64,000 nt of DNA from CAVVEC01 sp963770485 (GTDB lineage Bacteria; Acidobacteriota; Terriglobia; Terriglobales; Acidobacteriaceae). Each line of letters opens with the position of its first letter. The first letter of the stretch is position 1. The stretch covers positions 382,989-446,988 of the forward strand of contig CAVYPX010000014.1 in NCBI GenBank assembly GCA_963770485.1. The letters run 5' to 3'. Below the pieces are notes generated by a model. The model was not told where the DNA came from and made no database searches. It saw nothing but the letters and a program-made list of their open reading frames with translations. Below are positions 7,890 through 17,712 of this stretch, in pieces. Position numbers and translations under genes: made by a program.

Positions 7890-9023
7890 TTGCTTTATTG
7901 GCTGCTTTACCTGAAGCTGTTCCATTACTTCCCGCCGTTTCGCATCTTCCGTTACCTCACTTTTCGGACTGCGTTTGCCAGCCTGACCGCGCTGTTCACG
8001 GGCTTGATCGTTGGTCCATTGGTCATCAACCGTTTGCGCGATTTCCAGATCGGGCAGTACATCCGCGAAGAAGGCCCCAAGGACCATCAGAAGAAAGCGG
8101 GAACTCCCACGATGGGCGGCCTTCTGATTGCTATTTCCATCGTGATTCCCACCCTGCTGTGGGCCGACCTCACCAACCGGTTCGTGTGGATTGCGGTGCT
8201 GGCTACCTCCGCCTTTGCGGCCATTGGCTTCACCGACGACTACATAAAAGTAGTGCACCGCAGGAATCTGGGGTTGACTGGCAAAGCCAAGCTGGGCTTT
8301 CAAATTGTCACCAGTGTCCTCATCGCGGTCGCTTTGATCGCAATGCAGACACGAGGACTCTATTCAACCAGGTTGCTGGTTCCATTTTTCAAGCAGTTCC
8401 GGCCGGACCTGGTGATCGGGAGCCTGGAGCACAATCCTCATTTGTGGCCCTTGGCTTTTCTGCCGTTCATCGGCTTTGTGGTGGTGGTGATCGTAGGATC
8501 GAGTAACGCAGTCAATCTGACGGACGGTCTGGACGGCCTGGCCATCGGCTGCACCGTCATCGCCGCGGGCGCGTTGGCGGTGCTCACCTACGTCAGCGGT
8601 CATGCCACCTTCGCTTCCTACCTGGAATTGCAGCGCATGCCGCAAGTGGGTGAGTTGACCATTTTTTGCGGTGCCATGGTAGGAGCGGCGATCGGTTTTC
8701 TATGGTACAACGCGCATCCGGCAGAAGTTTTCATGGGAGATGTCGGCTCCCTCGCCCTCGGCGGCGCGATCGGCACGGTTGCAGTGATGATCAAGCAGGA
8801 ACTGCTGCTACCATTTATCGGTGGCGTGTTCGTGATCGAGGCAGTATCCGTGATTCTGCAGGTGGCATCGTACAAACTTCGCAAAAAGCGAATCTTCAAG
8901 ATGGCGCCAATTCACCATCATTTTGAATTGTTGGGGTGGTCGGAGTCGAAGATCATCGTGCGCTTCTGGATTGCATCGCTGGTGTTCGCGTTATTCGCGC
9001 TGACGACATTGAAATTAAGGTAA
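7890..9023 (+). CDS. mraY: phospho-MurNAc-pentapeptide transferase MraY
   Basis: MraY transfers phospho-MurNAc-pentapeptide to undecaprenyl phosphate, making lipid I at the inner membrane. The polytopic 377-residue protein shows TPTMGGLLI, the aspartate motif GFTDDYIKVVHRRN, NLTDGLDGLA and the C-terminal HHHFELLGWSE, all MraY signatures. The start is TTG at 7890, chosen because GGAGG lies 4 nt upstream and the protein begins LYWLLYLKLFHYFPPF as in the family. Confidence 0.96.
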   Translation: MLYWLLYLKLFHYFPPFRIFRYLTFRTAFASLTALFTGLIVGPLVINRLRDFQIGQYIREEGPKDHQKKAGTPTMGGLLIAISIVIPTLLWADLTNRFVWIAVLATSAFAAIGFTDDYIKVVHRRNLGLTGKAKLGFQIVTSVLIAVALIAMQTRGLYSTRLLVPFFKQFRPDLVIGSLEHNPHLWPLAFLPFIGFVVVVIVGSSNAVNLTDGLDGLAIGCTVIAAGALAVLTYVSGHATFASYLELQRMPQVGELTIFCGAMVGAAIGFLWYNAHPAEVFMGDVGSLALGGAIGTVAVMIKQELLLPFIGGVFVIEAVSVILQVASYKLRKKRIFKMAPIHHHFELLGWSESKIIVRFWIASLVFALFALTTLKLR

Positions 9024-9025
9024 TT

Positions 9026-9164
9026 TCACCACAGAGACACAGAGGCACAGAGAAAACCAAGTGAGCATAACTTCACGGCGAGATCATAATAGGTCGCCGG
9101 AGAAAGCCTTCGGAGCCAACCGACGATTTCAGTTCCTCTCGGTGTCTCTGTGGCTCTGTGGTGA
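9026..9164. repeat. inverted repeat element (CCACAGAG arms), mraY-murD gap
   Basis: The left arm (about 9026-9053) has three 8-nt units CCACAGAG, ACACAGAG, GCACAGAG; the right arm (9137-9164) is its inverted counterpart (GGTGTCTCTGTGGCTCTGTG). The loop is about 83 nt. The element fills the whole intergenic gap and ends 12 nt before the murD GTG. Confidence 0.75.
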
Positions 9165-9176
9165 GATCGGAAACTC

Positions 9177-10559
9177 GTGGACGTAAACAACAAACGCGTT
9201 CTGGTCGTGGGCCTCGGCAAGTCGGGCGTGGCCTCGGCGCTATTTTTGAAATCCAAGGGCGCGTGGGTAACGGTTTCGGACGCCAAGCCGCCAGACGAAC
9301 TGAAAGACGAGATTCCCGTTCTCCTCGACCAAGGCATTGTGGTGGAGACGGGCGGCCACGGTGAGCGCACTTTCCGTGGTCAGGACTTGATCGTGGTGAG
9401 CCCTGGCGTGCCGCTCGATGCGCCGCTATTGGCGCAGGCGCGTGCGCTGGGCGAAAACGTAATCGGCGAAATCGAGCTGGCCGCACAGTTTTTCCCCGGA
9501 CGCATCGTCGCCATCACGGGTTCGAATGGTAAGACCACTACCACTACCTTGGCGGGCCAGATCGTCGCGGCGGGTGGATATCGCACTGCGGTTGGTGGGA
9601 ATATTGGTACTCCTGCCATCTCGTTGGTGGAAGGTGCGACGCCCGACACCATCGCCGTGCTGGAAGTTTCCAGTTTCCAGCTTGAAACCATCCAGACTTT
9701 CCGCCCGCACATTGCCGTGGTCCTCAATGTCACTCCGGATCACCTCGACCGCCATCGCACTTTCACCGCTTACACCGACGCCAAAGCGCGCATCTTTGAG
9801 AATCAGCAATCCAGCGATTTCGCCGTCCTCAACGCAGACGATCCCACCTCCGTTCAACTTGCCGGTCGCACTCGGGCGCCAGTCTTCTGGTTCAGTAGGA
9901 AGAAAGAGACGAAACAGGGCGCCTACGTTCACGATGGCCGGATTTTGTTTCGCACCACCGCGGGACAGCAGGAAATCATGCTGGTTTCGGAGGTCCCGCT
10001 CAAAGGCGCGCATAACATCGAAAACGCCCTCGCCGCAATCTGCGTGGGTGCTCTCTTTCGCTGTGAGCCTCAACGAATTCGCAAAGCAGTTTGCGACTTT
10101 AAGGCGGTGGAGCACCGGCTGGAGCACGTAGCCACCATCGGCGGAGTCGAGTATTACAACGATTCCAAGGCCACCAACGTTGACGCCACCATCAAGGCGC
10201 TGGAATCTTTTCCGGCAAACATTCACCTGATTCTGGGCGGCAAGGACAAAGGCAGTGACTACACCGTGCTGAATGATTTGCTCCGCCAGCGCGTCAAGCG
10301 CGTGTACACCATTGGTGCGGCGGCCGCGAAGATTGAATCGCAGATCGTTTCTTCACAAAGCGGAGGCCCTGAGCTAGTTCACGCCGAAACCTTGGAGAAC
10401 GCAATCAAGCGTGCCGCCGAGGCGGCCGAATCCGGAGATATCGTGCTGCTCGCCCCCGCCTGCGCCAGCTTTGACCAGTTCCGCAACTACGAGCACCGGG
10501 GAAAAGTGTTCAAACAGGTGGTAAGCGCACTCGCGCATCAGGCAACCGCTGGCCGATGA
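9177..10559 (+). CDS. murD: UDP-MurNAc-L-alanine:D-glutamate ligase MurD
   Basis: MurD adds D-glutamate to UDP-MurNAc-L-Ala. The N-terminal Rossmann segment VLVVGLGKSGVASALFL, the P-loop ITGSNGKTTTTTLAG near residue 119, LEVSSFQLE and YNDSKATNVDAT are MurD motifs. The GTG start at 9177 has no strong Shine-Dalgarno because the repeat element reaches almost to it (GTGAGAT at 9162-9168 is the nearest purine run). Length 460 residues is normal. Confidence 0.95.
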   Translation: MDVNNKRVLVVGLGKSGVASALFLKSKGAWVTVSDAKPPDELKDEIPVLLDQGIVVETGGHGERTFRGQDLIVVSPGVPLDAPLLAQARALGENVIGEIELAAQFFPGRIVAITGSNGKTTTTTLAGQIVAAGGYRTAVGGNIGTPAISLVEGATPDTIAVLEVSSFQLETIQTFRPHIAVVLNVTPDHLDRHRTFTAYTDAKARIFENQQSSDFAVLNADDPTSVQLAGRTRAPVFWFSRKKETKQGAYVHDGRILFRTTAGQQEIMLVSEVPLKGAHNIENALAAICVGALFRCEPQRIRKAVCDFKAVEHRLEHVATIGGVEYYNDSKATNVDATIKALESFPANIHLILGGKDKGSDYTVLNDLLRQRVKRVYTIGAAAAKIESQIVSSQSGGPELVHAETLENAIKRAAEAAESGDIVLLAPACASFDQFRNYEHRGKVFKQVVSALAHQATAGR

Positions 10560-10685
10560 CTTGCCGGGGATTGACAGAAAAGCACAAGAACCTCGCGAGT
10601 GAACATCCGGAGGTAACACTCGATCCCTGGCAAGGGTGATATGAATGGTTGTCTCCGCGTCCTCTGTGTCCTCTCTGGTGAAAAG
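10559..10685. repeat. murD-ftsW gap: imperfect palindrome plus CCTCTGTG arm
   Basis: CTTGCCGGGGATTG at the murD stop pairs imperfectly with CGATCCCTGGCAAG near 10621-10637. It is followed by GCGTCCTCTGTGTCCTCTC, a single arm of the CCACAGAG-type family. No terminator is apparent, so read-through into ftsW is likely. Confidence 0.5.
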
Positions 10686-10695
10686 GCCTTAACCC

Positions 10696-11787
10696 ATGGC
10701 GAAGCGCGTCAGTGTCGATCGCTGGCTGTTCACCGTTACCTTGCTCCTGATCTTCGTGGGACTGGTCATGGTGTTCAGCGCCTCGGCGGTCATGGCCAAG
10801 GAGCGCTACGGGTCCGGTTACTTTTTTCTGCTGCGGCAACTGGGCTGGGCAACCTGCGGGATTTTGGTCATGGTGCTCGCCATGAAGGTCGACTACCGCC
10901 GCTATAAGCATCCGGCAGTGGTGTTCTCCTTACTGGGCCTGACCACTCTGATGTTGATCTCGGTCTTCTTTCTCGACCGCGCCCACCATACCCATCGTTG
11001 GATTCACTGGGGCCCGTTATCCTTCCAGCCTTCCGAGATGGCGAAACCGGCGCTCATTCTGTTCCTGGCATTTTTTCTGGAAAACCGTACCAAGTCCATG
11101 ACGGATTGGCGAAATACCATTTTGCCTGCCGTGGTTCCCACACTGGTTTTCGTCGCTCTCATCGTTTTCCAGCCCGATCTGGGAACGGCTGTTGCCTGCG
11201 CCACCATCACGGCCTGCGTAATGTTCGCCGCCGGGCTCGATTTGCGCTATTTGGGTTACGCCCTGGTTGCTTCGTCGGTGCCGCTGTATTTTCTCATCTT
11301 TCACGTCGCTTATCGCCGCGACCGCATCCTGGCGTTCCTGGATCCCTATGCCGACCCCCAAGGCCGCGGTTTTCACATCATTCAGTCGCTGATCGCGGTG
11401 AGCACTGGCGGCATTACCGGCGTCGGGCTGATGGAAGGGAAGCAGAAACTTTTTTATTTGCCCGAGCCGCATACCGATTTCATCTTCGCCGTGACCGCGG
11501 AGGAATTGGGCTTGGTGGGCTCGCTGGTGATCGTGTTGCTATTCGCCATCTTCCTGTGGCGCGGCATGCGCACCGCCCTGCGCACCCAGGATATGTTCGG
11601 ACGTTTCCTCGCCGTGGGAATCACCAGCATGATCGTTGTGCAAGCCTTCATCAACATCAGCGTGGTGCTGGGAATGATGCCGACCAAAGGAATCCCGCTG
11701 CCCTTGGTCTCCTATGGCGGTTCTTCTCTGTTTATGACCCTGTCTTGCGTCGGCGTCTTGCTGAATATCTCCAAACAAGCAGAGTAA
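10696..11787 (+). CDS. ftsW: FtsW, septal peptidoglycan glycosyltransferase (SEDS family)
   Basis: FtsW polymerises lipid II at the septum together with FtsI. The 363-residue protein is highly hydrophobic (about ten membrane helices) and has SEDS motifs: HWGPLSFQPSEMAK, FQPDLGTAV, the long periplasmic loop with LDPYADPQGRGFHIIQS, and the C-terminal LPLVSYGGSSL. It lies between murD and murG, the usual FtsW position, which favours FtsW over RodA or SpoVE. Confidence 0.95.
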   Translation: MAKRVSVDRWLFTVTLLLIFVGLVMVFSASAVMAKERYGSGYFFLLRQLGWATCGILVMVLAMKVDYRRYKHPAVVFSLLGLTTLMLISVFFLDRAHHTHRWIHWGPLSFQPSEMAKPALILFLAFFLENRTKSMTDWRNTILPAVVPTLVFVALIVFQPDLGTAVACATITACVMFAAGLDLRYLGYALVASSVPLYFLIFHVAYRRDRILAFLDPYADPQGRGFHIIQSLIAVSTGGITGVGLMEGKQKLFYLPEPHTDFIFAVTAEELGLVGSLVIVLLFAIFLWRGMRTALRTQDMFGRFLAVGITSMIVVQAFINISVVLGMMPTKGIPLPLVSYGGSSLFMTLSCVGVLLNISKQAE

Positions 11788-11915
11788 TCCAGCAGGATTC
11801 ACGTAGGAACAGCCCGGGGGCGGCTGTCCCCACGTGGCCCATGCTAGGCCGAATAACTTCGCAGGGCGGCACTCAAAGGTCAACGGTGCCGACGCCGCGC
11901 CGCTAGAATCCGGTT

Positions 11916-11921
11916 TATAGT
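11916..11921 (+). promoter_or_regulatory. candidate -10 box of murG (leaderless)
   Basis: TATAGT ends 6 nt before the murG ATG and no Shine-Dalgarno is present between them. A second -10-like TAGAAT lies at 11904-11909. No good -35 is seen. The gap upstream (11788-11915) also holds an imperfect hairpin around ACAGCCCGGGGGCGGCTGT. Confidence 0.4.
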
Positions 11922-11927
11922 CACTTC

Positions 11928-12998
11928 ATGCGGGCCATTCTGGCGGGAGGCGGGACCGGCGGACACGTGATCCCTGCGCTCGCCATCGCTCAGCAACTCC
12001 AGAAGCAGTATGCCGCCGAGGTGTTGTTCATCGGCACCGCTCGCGGAATCGAAAATCGGCTGGTCCCAGCGGCGGGATTTCCTCTGCGCCTGGTCGAGGT
12101 TGGCGCGCTGAAAAACGTGAGCCTGGCGACGCGGCTGAGGACGTTCTTCGATTTGCCGCGAGCCGTATGGGACTCGCGCCGAATCCTTACCGACTTTCGC
12201 CCTGACGTTGTCATCGGCGTCGGTGGATATGCCTCCGGCCCAGCCATGTTGGCTGCGATTCTGCGGAGAGTCCCGACTCTGGTGTTTGAGCCGAATTTCG
12301 TCCCTGGCTTCGCCAACTGCGTAATTGCGCCCCTGGTCTCAGCGGCGGCGGTGCACTTCGCCGAAACCGGACGCTACTTCCGGCGCTGCGAGGTGACCGG
12401 AGTTCCTGTCCGAGAAGCATTTTTTGAAATCGGCAACGCGACCGCGGGCAGCGGCCCGACACTGCTGATTTTTGGCGGAAGCCAGGGAGCGCATGCGATC
12501 AACCTGGTGGTGATGGAGTCGGCGGCGGAACTGCTGGCGCATGTTCCCGGACTCCGCATCGTCCATCAAACCGGCGAACATGACTATAATGACGCGCAGG
12601 CGGCATATGCCAGCTTGGGCAGTTCGGTGGAAGTCTATCGCTTCATTGACGACATGCCCGGATTGTTCGCGCGGGCAAGTTTGCTCGTCTGCCGCTCCGG
12701 GGCCAGCACGGTGGCGGAGGTGACAGCGGCAGGAAAACCAGCGATTTTCGTACCTTTTCCGCGGGCCGCCGACAATCATCAAAAGCGCAACGCCGAAGCT
12801 TTGGAGCGAGCAGGGGCGGCTTTGATGCTGGAGGAGTCTGAGCTCAGCCGCGAAAGCCTGGTGCAGGCCGTCAGTTCACTGTTGAGCGACAGCTCGCAGC
12901 TAAGAAAAATGGGTGAAGCCGCGCGCCAGCTGGCGCATCCGAATGCCGCCCGCGACATCGCAGCTATGGCCGCGCGACTAGCGGGTGTGAAAACCTAG
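11928..12998 (+). CDS. murG: UDP-GlcNAc:undecaprenyl-PP-MurNAc-pentapeptide GlcNAc transferase MurG
   Basis: MurG converts lipid I to lipid II on the cytoplasmic face of the membrane. The start MRAILAGGGTGGHVIPALAIA contains the first glycine-rich loop; VGVGGYASGP, LLIFGGSQGAHAIN and the UDP-GlcNAc-binding CRSGASTVAEVTAAGKPAI follow in family order. At 356 residues the length is normal. The ATG lacks a Shine-Dalgarno; see the adjacent -10 box. Confidence 0.96.
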   Translation: MRAILAGGGTGGHVIPALAIAQQLQKQYAAEVLFIGTARGIENRLVPAAGFPLRLVEVGALKNVSLATRLRTFFDLPRAVWDSRRILTDFRPDVVIGVGGYASGPAMLAAILRRVPTLVFEPNFVPGFANCVIAPLVSAAAVHFAETGRYFRRCEVTGVPVREAFFEIGNATAGSGPTLLIFGGSQGAHAINLVVMESAAELLAHVPGLRIVHQTGEHDYNDAQAAYASLGSSVEVYRFIDDMPGLFARASLLVCRSGASTVAEVTAAGKPAIFVPFPRAADNHQKRNAEALERAGAALMLEESELSRESLVQAVSSLLSDSSQLRKMGEAARQLAHPNAARDIAAMAARLAGVKT

Positions 12999-13075
12999 CC
13001 ACCGATTTGCGCGGATCTTCACGGGTTTTCTTTTTCGCTTAATCTGTGTGCATCCGTGTAATCCGTGGCTCAAGA
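12999..13075. repeat. inverted repeat (CCACGGATTACACGG type), murG-murC gap
   Basis: The left arm AGCCACCGATTTGCGCGGAT and the right arm ATCCGTGTAATCCGTGGCT form an imperfect palindrome filling the gap. It is the inverted partner form of the arm at 2453-2492. Confidence 0.7.
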
Positions 13076-13085
13076 GTTGACTTAA

Positions 13086-14558
13086 ATGTTTGCCAAAATT
13101 CAACGCATCCATTTCGTGGGAATCGGCGGCATCGGCATGAGTGGTATCGCCGAGGTGCTCGTCAACCTCGGCTACAAAGTGTCCGGCTCTGATCTCAAGC
13201 GCTCGGCCATCACCGAGCGTCTTGCCGGTTTGGGCGCAATCGTGTTCGAAGGACACCGCGCCGAAAACATCTCCGGCACCGAGGTCGTGGTGGCCAGCTC
13301 CGCCATCGCGCCCGACAACCCCGAACTCACTGCAGCGCATCTCCATCACATCCCAGTAATCCAGCGCGCCGAGATGCTCGCCGAGCTGATGCGTCTGAAG
13401 TACGGCATAGCCATTGCTGGAATGCACGGCAAGACAACTACCACATCAATGGTCGCGGCGGTGTTAGCGGCCGGGGAACTCGATCCCACCGTAGTGGTCG
13501 GGGGTCGGGTGGACGCGATGGGCTCCAATGCCCGGCTCGGAAAGTCGCACTATCTGGTCGCAGAAGCCGACGAAAGCGACCGGTCATTCCTGAAACTTTC
13601 GCCTATCCTGGCCGTGATCACCAATATTGACCGTGAGCACATGGATTGCTATCGCAACATGCGCGACGTGAAACGAGCGTTTCTGGACTTCATGGATCGT
13701 GTGCCCTTCTACGGGATGGTGGTGACCTGCAACGATGACCCGATGCTGCGCCGCCTGCTGCCACAGATTCGCCGCCGCACTGTCACTTACGGAACACGGC
13801 GCGGTTCAGATTTCCATATCAAGTTGGAGACGCCCTTAGTTTCAAAAGAGTCGGCTCTGACCAAGCCGGTTCTAACTGAGGGAGGCCAGCCCATTAGCCG
13901 TTTCCGCGTGGCCTTCAAAGGCCAAGACCTCGGTGAATTCTGTCTCCACGTGCCCGGCGTGCACAACGTCCTCAATGCCACGGCAGCCATCGCGGTAGGA
14001 GTGGGATTGGATATTAAAGTTGAGCAGATTCATTCGGCGCTCGAGAATTTCCGCGGTGTGGACCGTCGTTTCCAGCTGCGCGGCTCAGCTGCCGGCGTGA
14101 GCGTAATTGACGATTACGGCCACCATCCCACTGAGATTCGCGCCACCCTCGCCGCCGCCCGGCAGTGCGGATTTCGAAAGATCCACGTCGTCTTCCAGCC
14201 GCATCGTTACACCCGCACGCGTGACCTCATGGATGAATTTGCCACCGCCTTCCACGATGCGGATACGCTGTGCCTCCTGGACATCTATGCCGCCAGCGAA
14301 CCGCCGATCGAGGGCGTTACCGGAGAGGCGTTAGCCCGGTACATTGCACAGGCCGGTGCACACGAGGCTCAGTATGTCGCCTCTTTTGCCGAGGCCGCCA
14401 GCGCTGTTGCCGCATGGGCGCAAGACGGAGACATGATTCTGACGCTCGGCGCAGGAAATGTCTCGCAACTCGGGCCGGTGATTCTGGAAAGGCTCCAAGC
14501 CAGAGAGCCGACTTCCGCCGACATCAAGAAATCCCTGGTTAGCGCGTCCCCAGAATAA
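13086..14558 (+). CDS. murC: UDP-MurNAc:L-alanine ligase MurC
   Basis: MurC adds L-alanine to UDP-MurNAc, the first peptide step. The N-terminal HFVGIGGIGMSGIAEVL, P-loop AGMHGKTTTTSMVAA, EADESDRSFL and DDYGHHPTEI are MurC-specific. At 490 residues it is of usual length, with a C-terminal tail (REPTSADIKKSLVSASPE) past the ligase domain. It is the last + strand dcw gene. The next gene is convergent only 67 nt away, where ftsQ (or murB/ddl) would be expected. Confidence 0.96.
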   Translation: MFAKIQRIHFVGIGGIGMSGIAEVLVNLGYKVSGSDLKRSAITERLAGLGAIVFEGHRAENISGTEVVVASSAIAPDNPELTAAHLHHIPVIQRAEMLAELMRLKYGIAIAGMHGKTTTTSMVAAVLAAGELDPTVVVGGRVDAMGSNARLGKSHYLVAEADESDRSFLKLSPILAVITNIDREHMDCYRNMRDVKRAFLDFMDRVPFYGMVVTCNDDPMLRRLLPQIRRRTVTYGTRRGSDFHIKLETPLVSKESALTKPVLTEGGQPISRFRVAFKGQDLGEFCLHVPGVHNVLNATAAIAVGVGLDIKVEQIHSALENFRGVDRRFQLRGSAAGVSVIDDYGHHPTEIRATLAAARQCGFRKIHVVFQPHRYTRTRDLMDEFATAFHDADTLCLLDIYAASEPPIEGVTGEALARYIAQAGAHEAQYVASFAEAASAVAAWAQDGDMILTLGAGNVSQLGPVILERLQAREPTSADIKKSLVSASPE

Positions 14559-14625
14559 GGCAAGTATCTTCTTGCTCTTGCCAGCGTGGGCATTTGATCT
14601 CATGTCTATCGAAACCAAGATCGAG

Positions 14626-16797
14626 CTATTGCCCCTCGCCCTTGTCGATTTTGCTTGCCACCTTGACCCCGCTCAACCCGCTGACGTACTTGGCAATACC
14701 GCGGTAGAGCGACTCGGAAATGCGCTGGCGGTATTCGGAAGTGCGCAGGCGGCGCTCGTCGCTGGGATTGCTGACGAAGGAGATTTCCGCCAGAATCGAA
14801 GGCATATTTGCACCGATCAGCACAATGAACGGCGCCTTCTTCACACCCCGGTCGCGGAGGCCCGGGCTTTTGGCAGCCAGACCGCTGTGCAGGGAGCTCT
14901 CGACGTCGGTGGCGAACTCGCGTGACTCTTCAATCTTTTCCTTCAGCGCGATCTTCTTCACCAGGTCCTGCAGTTGATGAATCGACTCTTCCGAAACCGC
15001 GTTTTCGCGAGCGGCTACCTCGAGCGCATCCGGGGATGAAGTAAAGTTCAGATAATAGGTCTCCACCCCCCGGGCGTCGGGATCGTGGCTGGAGTTCGCA
15101 TGCACGGAAACGAACAAATCGGCGCCCTCCTGATTCGCGATGGAGGTGCGGGTTTCAAGCGGAATAAAAGTATCGTCCTTGCGCGTGTAAACCACTTCCG
15201 CTCCTAGCCGGGTTTGGAGCAGCTTACCCAACCGCCGGCTGACATCGAGCACCAGATCCTTCTCTTCGAGACCGTTGGGGCCGATAGTGCCGGTATCGTG
15301 CCCGCCGTGGCCGGGATCAATCACGATCTTCCCGATCTTCAGACCCAGCGCCCGAATCAAGGAACGATCGCCACTTGCCGTCGGCTGAGCTTCCCGGACG
15401 TCGACATCCCCAGCGGAGGGTCTTCGTTTGCTCCGGGCGGTGCTGCTCTCGACATGCCGGGCTGTGGCCAGCGTGCTTGGAGTCTTGCTGGGCGGCGTAA
15501 TCTCCGGCGAATCCAGCTTGGCGACCGTATCCTTCACCGTCCCATTTTTCACCGCCGTATCGTTGTCGTCCCCGTCGTCTACCTCTACGATCGTCTTCTT
15601 CAGGCCGTTGCTGCCGATCACCGTGGTCCGACCGCCTCCGCTCCTGGTTTCTGCCTTGGCCTCTACGACCGCTGCTTCGTCTTCTGTAGCGGCGTTCAGC
15701 ACTGAGGTGTCTGCCGCAACCTTCTCAGGAACCGGCTTGTTGTGAACATCCTTGTTGTGAACATCAATGATCAGCCGGGGTGGATTCGTCACCAAAGATG
15801 CGCTGAAGTCGGTGAACTCATCGGTTTCTAACACCACCCGCGTCCGTCCTGGGTTGAACTGCGAGATACGAATCCGCTTCAGGAATCCATCATCCACGTC
15901 GAAGGTTTTGCTGACGAGCTGCCGATCGAGTTTCGTATCCAGAAGGTCGAAGAAGACGCGATCAGGGTGATCGATGCGTTGCGAGTCGTACTTGACGGTC
16001 TGGTCAAGATCAATTGCCACCCGCGTGTACTCTGGCGTCGACCAGTGGCGGATTCCGGTGACCCGCGCCAGCTTCTCGTTCTTCCGTTCATTCTCCTCTG
16101 TGCGAGATTCCTCGACTGGGGTGTCTTTGGCAGAATCATCATCGAGGGCATGCGCGTCGGATGCATCGGGTACCTCTGCAACCTTGTCTTTGCGGCCTGG
16201 ATCTTTGGGCCTTATACCGGATTCCAGACCGGGTAATGGGCCGGATCTCAGGCCGGCCTGTTGCACCGGTTCTGCGAGTGCCTTCCGCGCCTCCTCAGCC
16301 AGCGGATTCCGCGGATAGAGCCGCAAGAATTCCTTGAACACCATATCCGCCTGGGTCTGGTCGTGGAGGTCCTGTTGGTAAATCTCGCCCATGCGAAACA
16401 GGGCGTCAAAGCGCGCCTTGCTTCCGGGGTATTGGCGGCGCAGAAATTCGTATTGATGGATGGCCGCGCGCAGGAGGCCGTCGTCATCGAAGCGCCGCCC
16501 CATCTCTTCCAGCAGTTGTCCGACAGCCACCACGCTGGGATCGGCCTTCGCCGCGGCCGGCGCTCCGAAGTAAACGCGGCGATAGGCATCGAGCACGCGC
16601 TGATAGTCGTGACGAGTGCGCTCCACGGCCGGCCGCTGCTCCAGCGCCCCTTGCATGCGCTGTGCCGCCTCAAACTGCGAATCGGCCCAGCTTCCAGACT
16701 TGTGCACGCGGGCTGGGGCCGACAGTCCCGAGAGCAGCAGTACGGCTACAGCCACAGTCCGGGGAAGGCCGCATCGGCTTCGATGTAAGATCTTCAA
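14626..16797 (-). CDS. AMIN-domain N-acetylmuramoyl-L-alanine amidase (AmiC-like)
   Basis: This is a predicted exported peptidoglycan amidase that cleaves the MurNAc-L-Ala bond during cell separation. An N-terminal signal sequence (RTVAVAVLLLSGLSAPARV) precedes a TPR-like region (about residues 40-200, YQQDLHDQTQADMVFKEFL), an acidic linker, an AMIN domain (about 242-350) for septal targeting, a low-complexity linker, and an Amidase_3 domain (about 489-705) with the zinc ligand motifs IDPGHGGHDTG, E in LEEKDLVL and SVHANSS. At 723 residues it is much longer than AmiC because of the TPR part and linkers. Confidence 0.9.
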   Translation of the reverse strand: MKILHRSRCGLPRTVAVAVLLLSGLSAPARVHKSGSWADSQFEAAQRMQGALEQRPAVERTRHDYQRVLDAYRRVYFGAPAAAKADPSVVAVGQLLEEMGRRFDDDGLLRAAIHQYEFLRRQYPGSKARFDALFRMGEIYQQDLHDQTQADMVFKEFLRLYPRNPLAEEARKALAEPVQQAGLRSGPLPGLESGIRPKDPGRKDKVAEVPDASDAHALDDDSAKDTPVEESRTEENERKNEKLARVTGIRHWSTPEYTRVAIDLDQTVKYDSQRIDHPDRVFFDLLDTKLDRQLVSKTFDVDDGFLKRIRISQFNPGRTRVVLETDEFTDFSASLVTNPPRLIIDVHNKDVHNKPVPEKVAADTSVLNAATEDEAAVVEAKAETRSGGGRTTVIGSNGLKKTIVEVDDGDDNDTAVKNGTVKDTVAKLDSPEITPPSKTPSTLATARHVESSTARSKRRPSAGDVDVREAQPTASGDRSLIRALGLKIGKIVIDPGHGGHDTGTIGPNGLEEKDLVLDVSRRLGKLLQTRLGAEVVYTRKDDTFIPLETRTSIANQEGADLFVSVHANSSHDPDARGVETYYLNFTSSPDALEVAARENAVSEESIHQLQDLVKKIALKEKIEESREFATDVESSLHSGLAAKSPGLRDRGVKKAPFIVLIGANMPSILAEISFVSNPSDERRLRTSEYRQRISESLYRGIAKYVSGLSGVKVASKIDKGEGQ

Positions 16798-16854
16798 TTT
16801 GCTGGCCGTAATCGCTGTCGTTCAAACGCTGTTGCTTCTAAGATGCGCACCGCA

Positions 16855-17712
16855 TCAGTCGGTGTTGCTGATGTAAAGCACGCCTCTCGCATCCCGTTGC
16901 ACATGAATCGGTTCGCGCGCCGGGCCTCCCAGGATGTGGGAGCCGGAATCCGATCCGCCATAGTACAGTTGCGTGATGCGCTTCACGTACAGGCGAGTCT
17001 CGGCAAACCGTGGCACTCCGGCGCTGCGCGCGACTGCTCCCGGGCCCGCGTTGTAGGCCGCCAGAGTCAGCTTGACGTCGCCGCCGTAGCTCTCCATGAG
17101 CTGCTTTAGATGACGAACCCCGGCATCCACATTTTGTTCCGGGTCAAAAGGATTCGCCACCCTCAACTGCCGAGCCGTCTGCGGCATCAGTTGCATGAGC
17201 CCCATGGCTCCCTTGCGGGAAACTGCATTGGGATTGAAGTTCGATTCCACTTTGATCACCGCGCGCACCAGGCTGGGATCCACATTGTGCCGGGCCGCTG
17301 CCTGCTCAATGGCAGCATCGATCTCCTGCTGCGTGAATGCCTTGCCCCGAACAAAGTTCGGCGCCGCCATACCCGAGCTTTCAGTCGGTTCCTGGCTCAG
17401 ATAATGGCTCACCTCCTCCGCCGCCGAGCGCGCTGCCCGGACGTTGGCCGAAGGCACCGGCTTCCACCGGTGTTGGGTGACGCTCCAGAACACCAGCGGA
17501 CTCTGCCGGACTGGAGCTTCGGACCGCTTCGTCACCGCAGCCGGGGGCGCTTCGTTGACGTAGATCGTTCGGCCGGAGTCGTCGATGGTAGTGGTGATCA
17601 CGGGATTCGAACTGTCAGAACCGGCTTCTGCCTGCACGTATGGCGCTGTGAGTGAAAGGAAGGTCGCGATTACGGGTGTGGCCATCAGGGCGAGTTGCAG
17701 GTGCTTTCGCAT
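16855..17712 (-). CDS. lytic transglycosylase (SLT domain), exported
   Basis: The predicted enzyme cleaves the glycan backbone to 1,6-anhydroMurNAc ends in the periplasm. A signal peptide (residues 1-28) is followed by a DUF4124-like patch (DDSGRTIYVNEAPPA) and an SLT catalytic domain at about 124-237: the catalytic Glu lies in AVIKVESNFNPNAVS, then GAMGLMQLMPQTA and LAAYNAGPGAV. It is divergently spaced from the next gene and 57 nt from the amidase start, so the two cell wall hydrolases probably form a unit on the - strand. Confidence 0.92.
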   Translation of the reverse strand: MRKHLQLALMATPVIATFLSLTAPYVQAEAGSDSSNPVITTTIDDSGRTIYVNEAPPAAVTKRSEAPVRQSPLVFWSVTQHRWKPVPSANVRAARSAAEEVSHYLSQEPTESSGMAAPNFVRGKAFTQQEIDAAIEQAAARHNVDPSLVRAVIKVESNFNPNAVSRKGAMGLMQLMPQTARQLRVANPFDPEQNVDAGVRHLKQLMESYGGDVKLTLAAYNAGPGAVARSAGVPRFAETRLYVKRITQLYYGGSDSGSHILGGPAREPIHVQRDARGVLYISNTD